Part shown: piece by piece, positions 23,504 through 32,132 of the stretch
Layout: every line of letters begins with the position of its first letter
Position numbering within the stretch: the first letter of the stretch is position 1
From: DASRDZ01 sp035569495
Lineage (GTDB): Bacteria; Chloroflexota; Dormibacteria; Aeolococcales; Aeolococcaceae
Length of the DNA stretch: 64,000 bases
Direction: 5' to 3'
Assembly: GCA_035569495.1 (NCBI GenBank)
Contig: DATMMX010000017.1
Location: forward strand, 1 to 64,000
Made by a program: the position numbers and the translations under genes
The notes under the pieces: generated by a model
The model's database searches: none
The model's input: only the letters and a program-made list of their open reading frames with translations
What the model was told of the DNA's origin: nothing

Positions 23504-23758
23504 CTAGTTGTCCCAGGGCGCGCCGACGCGGACCCGGGTCCGGCCGTCGAGCTTGCGCGAGGGGACCTCGCCCTGGGCGATGCGCCGGGCGAGCTGCGAG
23601 GTGGGGTTGGGGACCCTGGCGCGGCGGCGCTCGTCGCGCAGGAATCGGCGCACCGCCACCCCGACCAGCTCACTGCGGCTCAGCGGCGAGGCCTGAGTGT
23701 GGGCGTTGAGGGCTTCGAGCACGTCGTCGTCGATGTAGATGGTGATGCGGCGTCCCAT
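23504..23758 (-). CDS. Ribbon-helix-helix (CopG/Arc-type) DNA-binding protein
   Basis: An 84-residue protein. The RHH fold is at the N terminus: strand RRITIYIDDDVLEAL, then helices NAHTQASPLSRSELVGVAVRRFLRDE. The basic C-terminal half may bind a partner. RHH proteins are often antitoxins, but no toxin-sized gene is coupled to it, so a stand-alone autoregulator is equally likely. A TACCAT -10 box lies 7 nt before the ATG and a perfect palindrome lies beside it. Confidence 0.85.
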   Translation of the reverse strand: MGRRITIYIDDDVLEALNAHTQASPLSRSELVGVAVRRFLRDERRRARVPNPTSQLARRIAQGEVPSRKLDGRTRVRVGAPWDN

Positions 23759-23765
23759 TGTTGGA

Positions 23766-23790
23766 ATGGTATGCCACGGATTGGGAATCC
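23766..23790 (-). promoter_or_regulatory. Leaderless promoter and palindrome of the RHH gene
   Basis: Minus-strand TACCAT (23771-23766) is 7 nt before the ATG at 23758. The palindrome GGATT-N3-AATCC (23778-23790) lies in the spacer region upstream, a plausible RHH operator. Confidence 0.5.
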
Positions 23791-23815
23791 CGGCAGTGAG
23801 CGGGGCGCCTGGGGG

Positions 23816-25102
23816 CTAAAGCGGTGAGAGAAGGAGCCCCGTGGGGACCTTGGGGTAGAAGTAGGTGGACTTCTGGGGCATGACCTCGGCGGCGTCCGAG
23901 ACGGCGATGATCTCCGCCGCCGTGCTGGCGTTGGTGGTGAACGCCAGCGCCGCCTCTCCCGAGCGCACCGCCCGCTCCGCCTCGGCGACCTCGCGGGTGT
24001 AGGCGAGCGCGCCGCCGACCACCGCCTCCGCGCTGATGCCCAGGCCCTGCCCCAGCACGCGCTCGGCGAGCACGGTGACGTCGAGCGCCTCGCGCGGCGA
24101 GGTGCTCTCGGCGCGAGGCGCGGTGAGCAGCGCCGCCCCGTCCGGGGTCTGCACCCCGAAGGCGTGGTGCGAGGTGCGCAACCGGCGCGCCTCCTCGGTG
24201 GCACTCGAAAGGTCGGTCCGCGGCTCCACCGTGAAGCCCTCGCCACCCAGCCGCGCCTCCAGCTCCGTGACGCCCCGCGGCATGCCGTCGGCGGCCCGCA
24301 CCATCCGATGCGTGGGCCAGATGTCGAGCACCGGGTCGTTGGCCGCGCTGGCGTACACCAGGGTCATCGCGAAGTCGGCGTCCTCGGGCGCGTCGGGCTC
24401 CGCTGCCCGGCGCTCCTCGGCGTAGGCGGCCGCGGTCTCGAACCGGTGGTGCCCATCGGCGATGTAGAGCGTCGCCGGGTCGAGCGCGGCGTCGATCGCC
24501 GCCAGGTGCCGCGGGTCGCTGACCACCCACATCCGCAGCCGCTCCACGTCGAGCTCCCCCGGCGTCTCGCCCTCCATGTCGGGCGTGCGCCCCGTCGCCG
24601 CCGCCAGCGCCTCGGCGATCCCCGGCGCGCGGTTCCACAGCACCCACACCGCGCTGGTCTGCATCCGCGTCGTCCGCATCAGCGCCAGGCGGTCCTCCTT
24701 GGGTCCGCGCAGGGTGCGCTCGTGGGGCAGCACCTCGGAGGTCTCCCACCGCCGCGCCGGAACCCGGCCGAGGATTCCCCGCCGTACGTGCCGCCGCCCG
24801 TCGGCGCCGAGGAACTCGTGGTCGACGACGTACAGCGCCGGCGCCTCGTCGCGCCGCAGGATGCCCAGGCCCAGCCAGGAGTTGAGGTGGGCGCGAGCCC
24901 TCGTGTATCGGTCGTCCCTGTCCGCAACATCGCCGGGCAGCTCCGCCCCGTAGTCGACGCGGACGATGTTGCGCAGGTCGCGCGCGTACAGCTCCTGCTG
25001 CTGGGTCGCGCTGATCACGTCGTAGGGCGGGGCCAGCACGCCGCCGAGGTCGACCACCGAGGGGTCGAAGCGAACGCCGCGCAGGGGGCGGAGCCGCGCC
25101 AT
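23816..25102 (-). CDS. DUF1015-family protein, serine-operon partner
   Basis: A 428-residue protein with the family's hallmarks: LRPLRGVRFDPSVVDLGGVLAPPYDVI at the N terminus, VLPHERTLRGPKEDRLALM, and YIADGHHRFETAAAYAEE. The segment DGHHR resembles a catalytic or metal site. It starts 1 bp after the serA stop and is certainly cotranscribed with serA. DUF1015 genes are commonly found beside serA in other bacteria; a role in serine or phosphoserine metabolism is inferred from context. No signal peptide or membrane segment is visible. Confidence 0.88.
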   Translation of the reverse strand: MARLRPLRGVRFDPSVVDLGGVLAPPYDVISATQQQELYARDLRNIVRVDYGAELPGDVADRDDRYTRARAHLNSWLGLGILRRDEAPALYVVDHEFLGADGRRHVRRGILGRVPARRWETSEVLPHERTLRGPKEDRLALMRTTRMQTSAVWVLWNRAPGIAEALAAATGRTPDMEGETPGELDVERLRMWVVSDPRHLAAIDAALDPATLYIADGHHRFETAAAYAEERRAAEPDAPEDADFAMTLVYASAANDPVLDIWPTHRMVRAADGMPRGVTELEARLGGEGFTVEPRTDLSSATEEARRLRTSHHAFGVQTPDGAALLTAPRAESTSPREALDVTVLAERVLGQGLGISAEAVVGGALAYTREVAEAERAVRSGEAALAFTTNASTAAEIIAVSDAAEVMPQKSTYFYPKVPTGLLLSPL

Positions 25103-25103
25103 C

Positions 25104-26732
25104 CTAGAGGCGGACTTGCCGGATCGTCTCCAGCCCGGCGCCGACGCGGATCTCTTCGAGCAGCGCGTCGCTGGCGGGCTCGTCGATCTGCATCAGCATC
25201 ACCGCCTTGCCGCGCTTCTCGTTGCGCCCCAGCTCCAGGCCCGCGATGTTGATGTCATTCTTGGCCAGAAGTGAGGCGACCGCGGCGACCACGCCGGGAT
25301 GGTCGTGGTGCGAGTCGACCAGGTAGATGCCCTGCGGGCGCATGTCGACGCGCAGGTCGTCGATGCGGGTGATGCGCGGCTCGCCGCCGAGCAGGGTGCC
25401 GGTGACCGACACCGGGCCGGTGCCCTCGACGTCCAGCGACATCGCGGTGGTGTAGTCGATGGAGCGCGTCGACTTGCGCTCCTCGACGTCGATGCCGTGC
25501 TGGCGGGCGACCATCTTGGCGTTGATCGGGTTGACCCGCGTCTCGGTGAACGGCGCCAGCAGGCCGCGCAGCGCCTCGGCGGTGAGCACGATGGTCTCGC
25601 GGTCGGCGAGCTCGCCGGTGTAGGTGCAGACCACGCGGCGCAGTTGTGCGGGTCCCAACTGGGCGGCGAGCTGGCCCATCTTGCCGGCCAGGTCGAGGTA
25701 CGGCGCCAGCTCGGCCATCTCCTCGGGCAGGATCACCGGCGCGTTGACCGCGTAGCGCGCGGCGCCACCGTTGAGCACCGAGGCGATCTGGTCGGCGACG
25801 TCGAAGGCGACGTTGACCTGGGCCTCGATGGTCGAGGCGCCGAGGTGCGGCGTCAGCACCAGGTTGGGCGCCGAGAGCAGCGGGTTGTCGGGCGGCGGCG
25901 GCTCCTTGGTGAAGACGTCGATGGCCGCGCCCGCGATGTGCCCGTCGCTGAGCGCGTCGGCCAGCGCCTGCTCGTCGACGATGCCGCCGCGCGCCACGTT
26001 GAGGACGCGCGCGCCGGGCTTCATCTCGCCGAGCCGCTGCGCGTTGATGACGCCGCGGGTCTGGTCGGTGAGCGGGACGTGCACGGACAGAACGTCGGAC
26101 TGGCGCACCAGTGCGTCGAGGTCGACCAGCTCCACACCCGCCTGCTCGGCGCGCTCGGGAGTGACCAGCGGGTCGTGCGCGATGACGCGCATCTGCAAAC
26201 CCTGTCCGGCGATGCGCGCGACCTCGAAGCCGATCTTGCCGAGGCCCAGCAGCCCCAGGGTCTTCTCGCGCAGCTCGAAGCCCATGAACTTGCCGCGTTC
26301 CCACCTGCCGGCGTGCATCGACGCGTCGGCGGCGGCGACGTTGCGCGCCAGCGCGCACATCATGGCGATGGCGTGCTCCGCGGCGGCGAGGGTGTTGCCG
26401 GTGGGTGCGTTGAGCACCAGCACACCGTGGCGCGTCGCGGCGTCGAGGTCGATGTTGTCGACGCCCACACCGGCGCGCCCGACGACGCGCAGACGCGTGG
26501 CCGCTTCGAACACGTCGGCGGTGACCTTGGTCTCGCTGCGCACCACCAGGGCGTCGTAGTCGCCGATGCGCGCGATCAGCTCCTCCTTGGCCAGCCCGGT
26601 GGCGACGTCCACCTGACCCGCGGCGCGCAGCCGCGCCACGCCGTCCTCGGCGATCGGGTCGGCGACCAGGATGCGCGCTGGACCGGACTGCAGCGGAAGC
26701 TGAGTCGCCGGGGCTTGCTTCTGGTCGATCAC
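25104..26732 (-). CDS. serA: D-3-phosphoglycerate dehydrogenase SerA
   Basis: A 542-residue NAD-dependent enzyme oxidising 3-phosphoglycerate, the first step of serine synthesis. The GTG start overlaps the aminotransferase stop (GTGA). Substrate and Rossmann domains are clear: VVGRAGVGVDNIDLDAA, LGLLGLGKIGFEVARIAG, LNVARGGIVDEQAL with catalytic Arg and HLGASTIEAQ with the catalytic His. Then come an intervening domain (about residues 325-465) and a C-terminal ACT domain (YLVDSHHDHPGVVAAVASLL), the long form with possible feedback by serine. Confidence 0.95.
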   Translation of the reverse strand: MIDQKQAPATQLPLQSGPARILVADPIAEDGVARLRAAGQVDVATGLAKEELIARIGDYDALVVRSETKVTADVFEAATRLRVVGRAGVGVDNIDLDAATRHGVLVLNAPTGNTLAAAEHAIAMMCALARNVAAADASMHAGRWERGKFMGFELREKTLGLLGLGKIGFEVARIAGQGLQMRVIAHDPLVTPERAEQAGVELVDLDALVRQSDVLSVHVPLTDQTRGVINAQRLGEMKPGARVLNVARGGIVDEQALADALSDGHIAGAAIDVFTKEPPPPDNPLLSAPNLVLTPHLGASTIEAQVNVAFDVADQIASVLNGGAARYAVNAPVILPEEMAELAPYLDLAGKMGQLAAQLGPAQLRRVVCTYTGELADRETIVLTAEALRGLLAPFTETRVNPINAKMVARQHGIDVEERKSTRSIDYTTAMSLDVEGTGPVSVTGTLLGGEPRITRIDDLRVDMRPQGIYLVDSHHDHPGVVAAVASLLAKNDINIAGLELGRNEKRGKAVMLMQIDEPASDALLEEIRVGAGLETIRQVRL

Positions 26733-27910
26733 CCGACGCCGGCGGGTTGCGGCGCCGCCCCGGCACCGCGGGCGGCGGCCTGCGCGGCGGCGACGGCGAG
26801 ACCGGCGCGGCTGAGCAGGCCCTTGTCCTGCAGGCCCTGCTCGACGGTGGCCAGGATCGAGTACACGTCGCCCTCGTCGATGTAGCCGAGGTGGCCGACG
26901 CGGAAGATCTTGCCCTGCAACTGTCCCTGACCACCGGCGAGGACCAGGCCGTAGGTGGTGCGCAGATGGCCGAGCAGTGACTTCAGCTCGTCGGGCGTGG
27001 ACACCGGTGCGTGCACCGCGGTGACCGTGTTGCTGCGGTAGCCCTCGGGGGCGAACAGCTCCAGGCCGATGGCGGTGAGGCCCTGCCGGGTCATCTCGGC
27101 GACGCGCGCGTGCCGCGCCCACACGTTCTCCAGGCCCTCCTCGCGCATCATCGCCAGGCCTTCCTGCACCGCGTACATGGTGGCGATGGGCGGCGTGGTG
27201 TACGTCTGCTGCTTGTCCTGGAACTTCTTCTCGCGGGCGAAGTCGAAGTACCAGCGCGTGCACTTCGCCTCGTCGGCGGCGCGATAGGCGTCTGGGCTGA
27301 CGGCGATCATCGCCAGTCCGGGCGGCGCCATCCAGCCCTTCTGCGAGCCGGTGACGACCACGTCGAGCTTCCACTCGTCGGTGGGCAGCGGCAGCGAGCC
27401 AACACCGCTGACGCTGTCGACGGCGAGCAGCAGGCCGCGGCCCTTGACCACAGCGGCGATCGCCTTGATGTCGTTGGTGACCGCGGTGCTGGTCTCGTTG
27501 TGAGTCACGAACACCTTGCGGATGGCGGGGTTCTCGTCGAGGATGCGGTCGACGTCGGCGGGGTCGACGGGCTCGCCCCAGGGCACCTGCAGGCGCACCA
27601 CGTCGGCGCCGAAACCGGCGGCGATGTCGGCCCAGCGCTCACCGAACGAGCCGATGGTGCAGAACAGCGCCTTCTCGCCGGGGCTGAGCAGGTTGGTGGC
27701 CGCGGCCTCGAGGCCACCGGTGCCGCTGGCGGGGTAGAGCAGGATGTCGTTGTCGGTCTGCATCGCCCACTTCAGGCCCTCGACGCAGTCGCTGAGCAAT
27801 GCCGCGAACTCGGGGCCGCGATGGTTGATCATCGGGCGGCTGCTCGACCGCACCACGCGCTCGGGAAGTGGGGTCGGGCCGGGGACGCGAAGTTGCTGCT
27901 CGAAGGCCAT
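26729..27910 (-). CDS. Class V aminotransferase (serine/alanine-glyoxylate or phosphoserine type)
   Basis: A 393-residue PLP enzyme. The N terminus LRVPGPTPLPERVV is typical of alanine/serine-glyoxylate aminotransferases. The PLP lysine lies in VVVTGSQKGWMAPPGLAM, and SASGT-like (YPASGTGGLEAA) and DSVSGVGSL segments bind the cofactor. Coupling to serA (GTGA overlap) argues that it supplies the transamination step from 3-phosphohydroxypyruvate, though a glyoxylate/serine reaction is also possible. The ATG has an AGGAG Shine-Dalgarno sequence. It is the first gene of the operon aminotransferase-serA-DUF1015. Confidence 0.9.
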   Translation of the reverse strand: MAFEQQLRVPGPTPLPERVVRSSSRPMINHRGPEFAALLSDCVEGLKWAMQTDNDILLYPASGTGGLEAAATNLLSPGEKALFCTIGSFGERWADIAAGFGADVVRLQVPWGEPVDPADVDRILDENPAIRKVFVTHNETSTAVTNDIKAIAAVVKGRGLLLAVDSVSGVGSLPLPTDEWKLDVVVTGSQKGWMAPPGLAMIAVSPDAYRAADEAKCTRWYFDFAREKKFQDKQQTYTTPPIATMYAVQEGLAMMREEGLENVWARHARVAEMTRQGLTAIGLELFAPEGYRSNTVTAVHAPVSTPDELKSLLGHLRTTYGLVLAGGQGQLQGKIFRVGHLGYIDEGDVYSILATVEQGLQDKGLLSRAGLAVAAAQAAARGAGAAPQPAGVG

Positions 27911-28009
27911 GGGCGCTCCTGTGCACGAGGCGGTGGAGGGTGTCCGTGCGACAGGGGCAGTCTACCAAGGGCCGGGTTGCGCTCTCATTTGCGGCCTCCT
28001 GCGCCGTGC

Positions 28010-29182
28010 CTAGAACCAGAGCTCGTCGTACACCGAGCGCCGCGTCGGCGCGGGACGGGCGGCGCGCTGCAGCACCTGGCGCCGCTGCGCACTGCGCCGC
28101 CGCCGGTGCGAGGGGTTGGCGCGCAGCAGCGGCGAGTCGGGACGCCACGAGGTGGCCAGGGTGAGCGCGTGGGTGCCTAGCTGGGGTCCGCCGCGGCGGC
28201 GCACCCGGGTGCCGCGCGGGTTGCGCTCGCGGCCGCGCGCGCCGCCACGATGCGCGTACGCCATCGCCGCCGCCCACGCCCAGCCCACTCCGCGCCCGAC
28301 GCCGCGCCGCCAGCGCACCAGCCCCGCGAGCAGCGCCAGCAGGATCGTCCAGCGCAGCAGCGTGCCACCAACGCTGCCACCGCTCGAAGGCGCCGCCACC
28401 GCGCCGTGGGCCGCCGCGGGCACCTGGAGTGTCAGCGAATGGTGCGCCGCCTCCCAGGCGAGGATCTGCTGCTTGAGGGTGGCGATCTGCGGCGCCTGCG
28501 CCTCCACGCCGCTGCGGATCGCCGCCGCCAGCGCATCGCGAAACCCGTTCTGCTGCAACAGTTCCGCCTCGCGCGGATCGGTCAGGTAGGCGCCTTCGAC
28601 GGTGACCGCCGGCATGGTCGCGTGCACCCACAGGTCGGGCTTGCTCTGCACCCCGTTGTCGGCGATCTGGTAGCGCTGCAGCAGCCCGTCGCGCAGCGCG
28701 TCGCTCATCGCCTGGGCGAAGGGCAGCGAGTCGTCGCCCGGGTAGAGCACCAGGGCACCGCCGGTGGTGGGGTCGGTGAACGAGTTGAAGTGGACGCTGA
28801 CGAAGAGCTGTGCGCCGGCGTCGATCGCCGTCTGCATGCGCGGGCCGATGTCGACGTAGCGGTCGTCGCTGCGGGTCAGCACCACCTTGACCCGGTCGGA
28901 CTGGAGCAGCACGGCGAGGCGGCGGGCGACGTCGAGGGTGACGTCCTTCTCCTCCAGGCCGTTGGCGGCGATCACCCCGGGGTCGAAGGGCTGGTCGGGG
29001 TGGTTGTTGTCCGCCGTGCCGCCGTGCCCGGGGTCGATGGCGACCACGTACTGCTGCGGCTGCGTGGCCGGCGCGGGCACCGCGGTCTGGGCATGCGCGG
29101 ATAGCGCGGAGGAGGCCGCGAGCATCGCGGCGACCGGGGCGCAGGCGAGGACGTGGAGGAGATGTGTCGCCCGGTGGCGCAT
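28010..29182 (-). CDS. N-acetylmuramoyl-L-alanine amidase (Amidase_3)
   Basis: A 390-residue secreted wall hydrolase. Residues 1-31 form a signal peptide (ATHLLHVLACAPVAAMLAAS ... AHA). The zinc amidase domain spans about 45-230: VVAIDPGHGG (first His), NGLEEKDVTLDVARRL (Glu), FVSVHFNSF (second His), and VTVEGAYLTDPREAELL with the catalytic Glu. A membrane segment (LLRWTILLALLAGLV, about 288-305) and a very Arg-rich C-terminal tail of about 80 residues follow. This places the domain outside and the tail in the cytosol, an uncommon layout. The ATG at 29182 follows a TATACT box. Confidence 0.88.
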   Translation of the reverse strand: MRHRATHLLHVLACAPVAAMLAASSALSAHAQTAVPAPATQPQQYVVAIDPGHGGTADNNHPDQPFDPGVIAANGLEEKDVTLDVARRLAVLLQSDRVKVVLTRSDDRYVDIGPRMQTAIDAGAQLFVSVHFNSFTDPTTGGALVLYPGDDSLPFAQAMSDALRDGLLQRYQIADNGVQSKPDLWVHATMPAVTVEGAYLTDPREAELLQQNGFRDALAAAIRSGVEAQAPQIATLKQQILAWEAAHHSLTLQVPAAAHGAVAAPSSGGSVGGTLLRWTILLALLAGLVRWRRGVGRGVGWAWAAAMAYAHRGGARGRERNPRGTRVRRRGGPQLGTHALTLATSWRPDSPLLRANPSHRRRRSAQRRQVLQRAARPAPTRRSVYDELWF

Positions 29183-29193
29183 GGCCGAGGCCG

Positions 29194-29199
29194 AGTATA
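29194..29199 (-). promoter_or_regulatory. -10 box TATACT of the amidase gene
   Basis: TATACT on the minus strand ends 11 nt before the ATG at 29182. Confidence 0.55.
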
Positions 29200-29233
29200 A
29201 GGGCGGCCGCCTGCCTGCGCGCGCACGATCATG

Positions 29234-29249
29234 GTGTTGCGCGCAACAC
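29234..29249. promoter_or_regulatory. 16-bp perfect palindrome GTGTTGCGCGCAACAC
   Basis: It lies between the divergent amidase and beta-propeller genes, about 35 bp upstream of the amidase -10 and just before a GACAAT (29255-29260) that could serve the propeller gene. A shared operator is a reasonable guess. Confidence 0.5.
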
Positions 29250-29286
29250 GGGACGACAATGGCGGGCGGGAGCTGCACAAAAACCG

Positions 29287-31890
29287 ATGGCACTGCTGGC
29301 CGCCCCGGTGTCCGCACCCGCGGAGGAGCCGTGGCTGCGTGCCTGCGCGGCGGCGGGGATGGACTTCCACGTCCTGCGCTCCGGCGACGGCGGCGACGCG
29401 GGGTTGGGACGCGGGCTGGAGGACCTCATCCGCGCCGCCGAGTTGCGCGGCTGCGTGTGGGTGGCGCGGCTGGCCGGTCCTGCGGAGTCGGTGGCCTACG
29501 CGGCGTCGGTGATCGGGGTTGCGTCACCCGGCGGCGAGTCGGTGGCGATGGTGTTGCGGTCGTCCTCGCAGGCGATGGCGGCGGTGGTGGACGGGTGCTC
29601 GGGGGCGCGGCACCGGGTGGTGCTGGCGCAGTGCGACGCGGCGGACGGCGAGGTGGTGCGCTCGGCCCTGGCCGGCGGCGACGTCGGCGGCGCGCTGCGC
29701 AGGGCCCGCGTCGCCGTGCTGCGCCAGGCGGAGTGCGGCTGGGCGGTGGCCGGTCTGCGGCCCGCCGCCGCCGCGCTGCTCTGGCGGGTCGCCGTGCCCG
29801 GTCCTTCGGCGCGGCTGCCGGGGATGCCCGCCCCCGAGCCGCGTCCCGCGGCCAGGCTGCTCGGCGTGGTGCGCGACAGGGTCCCCGCGACGCTCCTCGC
29901 CGCCGCGGGACACGCCCCGCTTGGCGCGCGGCGGCGCCTCCCCACGCGTGTCGGCGCCGTGCTCGCCGCGGTGCTGGTCGCCGTGGTCGCCGTCGTCGGC
30001 GCCGGCTGGGTGGTGGTCCACCGCGCCCAGGGCGTGCTGCCCGAGCCGGGCCCGGGCGCCGCGGCCGTCCCCGCCAACACCCCGCCGCCACGCGATGCGG
30101 CGATGGCCGCCACCTGGGACCGCAGCGGCGAGGTCATCCTCTTCGGCGGCGCCGAGGCCGGCTCCGGCCACGGCATCCCCTACGCCGACACCTGGCGCGG
30201 CGCCCTCCAGCCCGGCGCGGCGTGGCAGCAGGTCGACACCGCGGTGGCGCCCTCACCGCGGCTGGCCGGGGCGGTCGCCGCCGACCCCGCCGACGGCTAC
30301 GTCCTCCTCTACGGCGGCGAGGGCACCGGCGACGGCGGCCTCGGCGACACCTGGACCTACGGCGGCACCTGGACCCAGCTCCAGCCCAGGCACGCGCCGC
30401 CTCCCGGCCCGGCACTGGCCGCCACCGAGCCCGGCACCGGGCGCGTCGTGCTGGTCACCGCCTGCTGCGCCCTCGGCCCCGTCCCCACCGGCGACCGCAT
30501 GCAGACCTGGCGGTGGGACGGCTCGGACTGGCTCTCGGCCGGCGCCGCACCCGGCTGGGTGACCAACAGCTCGCTGGTCGCCGACGGCTGGGACGGCACC
30601 GTGGTCATGGTCGCGGCGCGCGGTGACGGGCTGGGGTCGACCTTCGTCTGGGACGGCGCCGCGTGGCGGCAGGCCACGGGCGTGATGCAGCCGCCGGTCG
30701 CCCCGGGGACGCACCCGCAGCTCACCTACGACCCGCGCTCGCGCACCGTGCTCGACGTGGTCACCGGGTTCGACGGCCAGCACTCCACCTGGGCGTGGGA
30801 TGGCAGCGTCTGGAGCGAGAAGGAGGCGGGCGGCGGTCCCCCGGTGGTCGGCATGGTGCTCGCCGAGCCGGTCGACGGCCACGCCGTGCTCTACGGCGGC
30901 ACCGCCACCGCCGACGAGTTCACCCAGCGCTGGTACTGGACCGGCACCGGCTGGGCGGAGTCGATCCGGCCCCCGGCGGTGGCGGCCCAGCCCGCGCCGG
31001 TCTTCGCCGAGGCGGCGGCCACCGACCCGGGGAGCGGCGGCGTGGTCCTCTTCGGCGGCAACCAGGCGCTCGATCAGACCTGGGTGTGGAGCGGCTCGGC
31101 GTGGACCCAGGCGTTCTTCACCAGCCCGCCGCCACTGCCGCGGATGGGCGCCTCGATGGCCTACGACCCGGTGGGGCGCCAGGCGCTGATGGTCGACGGC
31201 GAGCTCGCCGACGGCACCCCGGCCGCCGACATGTGGGCGTGGGGCGGGCATTCGTGGACGCAGCTCCACCCGCCGGGCGGGTTGCCGCCGCCGGCCACCC
31301 TGGCGCCGATGGCCTGGGACCGGGCCCACGGCGACGCGGTGCTGGTGGTGCCCTCGGCGACCGGCGGGCCGCTGCCCGTGCTCGACACCTGGGTGTGGGA
31401 CGGCGCCGCCTGGTCGCGGCACGCCACCGCGGTGTCACCGCCGGAGCGCTCCGGGTCGAGCATGGCCTTCGACCCCGCCACCGGCGGCGTCCTCCTGCTG
31501 GTGCCCTGCTGCCAGGGCTCGACGACGCAGCAGTCGGAGACCTGGCGCTGGGACGGCGCCGCCTGGCAGCGCCTGCAGACCCGCCATGCGGCGCCGCTGC
31601 ACGCCACGGTGGCCACCGACGTGGTCCACGGCCGGGTGCTGCTCGTCGCCTCCTGCTGCGCGGGGTTCGACGGTGGCACCGTCGGTCCGCCGCAGACGTG
31701 GAGCTGGGACGGAGTCGACTGGACCCCACTCGCCGGCGCCCCGCTGCCCGCCCTGCAGGACGTGGGGACGCTGGCCACCGACGCCTCGGGCGCGGTGGTC
31801 CTGGCCGGCCGCCTGGCCGGCGCCGGCCCGCGCCATCCCCTCGACGGGGTCTGGCGCTGGACCGGCGCGGCCTGGGAGCGTGAGTTCTAG
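29287..31890 (+). CDS. Membrane-anchored Kelch-type beta-propeller protein
   Basis: An 867-residue protein. Residues 1-215 form an Ala/Val/Arg-rich cytosolic region of unknown fold. One membrane helix (AVLAAVLVAVVAVVGAGWVVV, about 224-244) follows. From about residue 265 to the end there are at least ten repeats of 45-60 residues with the Kelch-like pattern VxLFGG or VLLYGG, then DTWxWDGxxWxQ. These would fold into one or two beta-propellers outside the cell. Pairs of adjacent cysteines (ACCAL, PCCQG, SCCAG) recur in three repeats and may form disulfides. No catalytic residues are recognised; binding to polysaccharide or protein is inferred. The last codons overlap the convergent rpsR gene. 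Confidence 0.8.
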   Translation: MALLAAPVSAPAEEPWLRACAAAGMDFHVLRSGDGGDAGLGRGLEDLIRAAELRGCVWVARLAGPAESVAYAASVIGVASPGGESVAMVLRSSSQAMAAVVDGCSGARHRVVLAQCDAADGEVVRSALAGGDVGGALRRARVAVLRQAECGWAVAGLRPAAAALLWRVAVPGPSARLPGMPAPEPRPAARLLGVVRDRVPATLLAAAGHAPLGARRRLPTRVGAVLAAVLVAVVAVVGAGWVVVHRAQGVLPEPGPGAAAVPANTPPPRDAAMAATWDRSGEVILFGGAEAGSGHGIPYADTWRGALQPGAAWQQVDTAVAPSPRLAGAVAADPADGYVLLYGGEGTGDGGLGDTWTYGGTWTQLQPRHAPPPGPALAATEPGTGRVVLVTACCALGPVPTGDRMQTWRWDGSDWLSAGAAPGWVTNSSLVADGWDGTVVMVAARGDGLGSTFVWDGAAWRQATGVMQPPVAPGTHPQLTYDPRSRTVLDVVTGFDGQHSTWAWDGSVWSEKEAGGGPPVVGMVLAEPVDGHAVLYGGTATADEFTQRWYWTGTGWAESIRPPAVAAQPAPVFAEAAATDPGSGGVVLFGGNQALDQTWVWSGSAWTQAFFTSPPPLPRMGASMAYDPVGRQALMVDGELADGTPAADMWAWGGHSWTQLHPPGGLPPPATLAPMAWDRAHGDAVLVVPSATGGPLPVLDTWVWDGAAWSRHATAVSPPERSGSSMAFDPATGGVLLLVPCCQGSTTQQSETWRWDGAAWQRLQTRHAAPLHATVATDVVHGRVLLVASCCAGFDGGTVGPPQTWSWDGVDWTPLAGAPLPALQDVGTLATDASGAVVLAGRLAGAGPRHPLDGVWRWTGAAWEREF

Positions 31891-32117
31891 CGCACGTCCG
31901 CCGCGAAGGGCAGCAGGGCGATGTGCCGGGCGCGCTTGAGGGCCACGGTGAGCGCCCGCTGGTGCAGGGCGCAGGTGCCGGTCATGCGCCGGGGGAGGAT
32001 CTTGCCGCGGTCGCTGAGGAAGCGACGGAGGCGGGAGACCTCCTTGTAGTCGATGTGATCCACGTGCTCCAGGCAGAAGGAGCAGACCTTGCGGCGTCTG
32101 CGGTCGTAGTCAGCCAT
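31887..32117 (-). CDS. rpsR: 30S ribosomal protein S18
   Basis: A 76-residue ribosomal protein. RRRRKVCSFCLEHVDHIDYKEVSRLRRFLSDRGKILPRRMTGTCALHQRALTVALKRARHIALLP contains all S18 features. It is the zinc-binding form, with C-x2-C near the N terminus and C-x2-H (CALH) further on. It is the last gene of rpsF-ssb-rpsR. The stop overlaps the end of the convergent propeller gene by 4 bp. Confidence 0.96.
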   Translation of the reverse strand: MADYDRRRRKVCSFCLEHVDHIDYKEVSRLRRFLSDRGKILPRRMTGTCALHQRALTVALKRARHIALLPFAADVR

Positions 32118-32132
32118 CTTTCAGCGTTCTCT

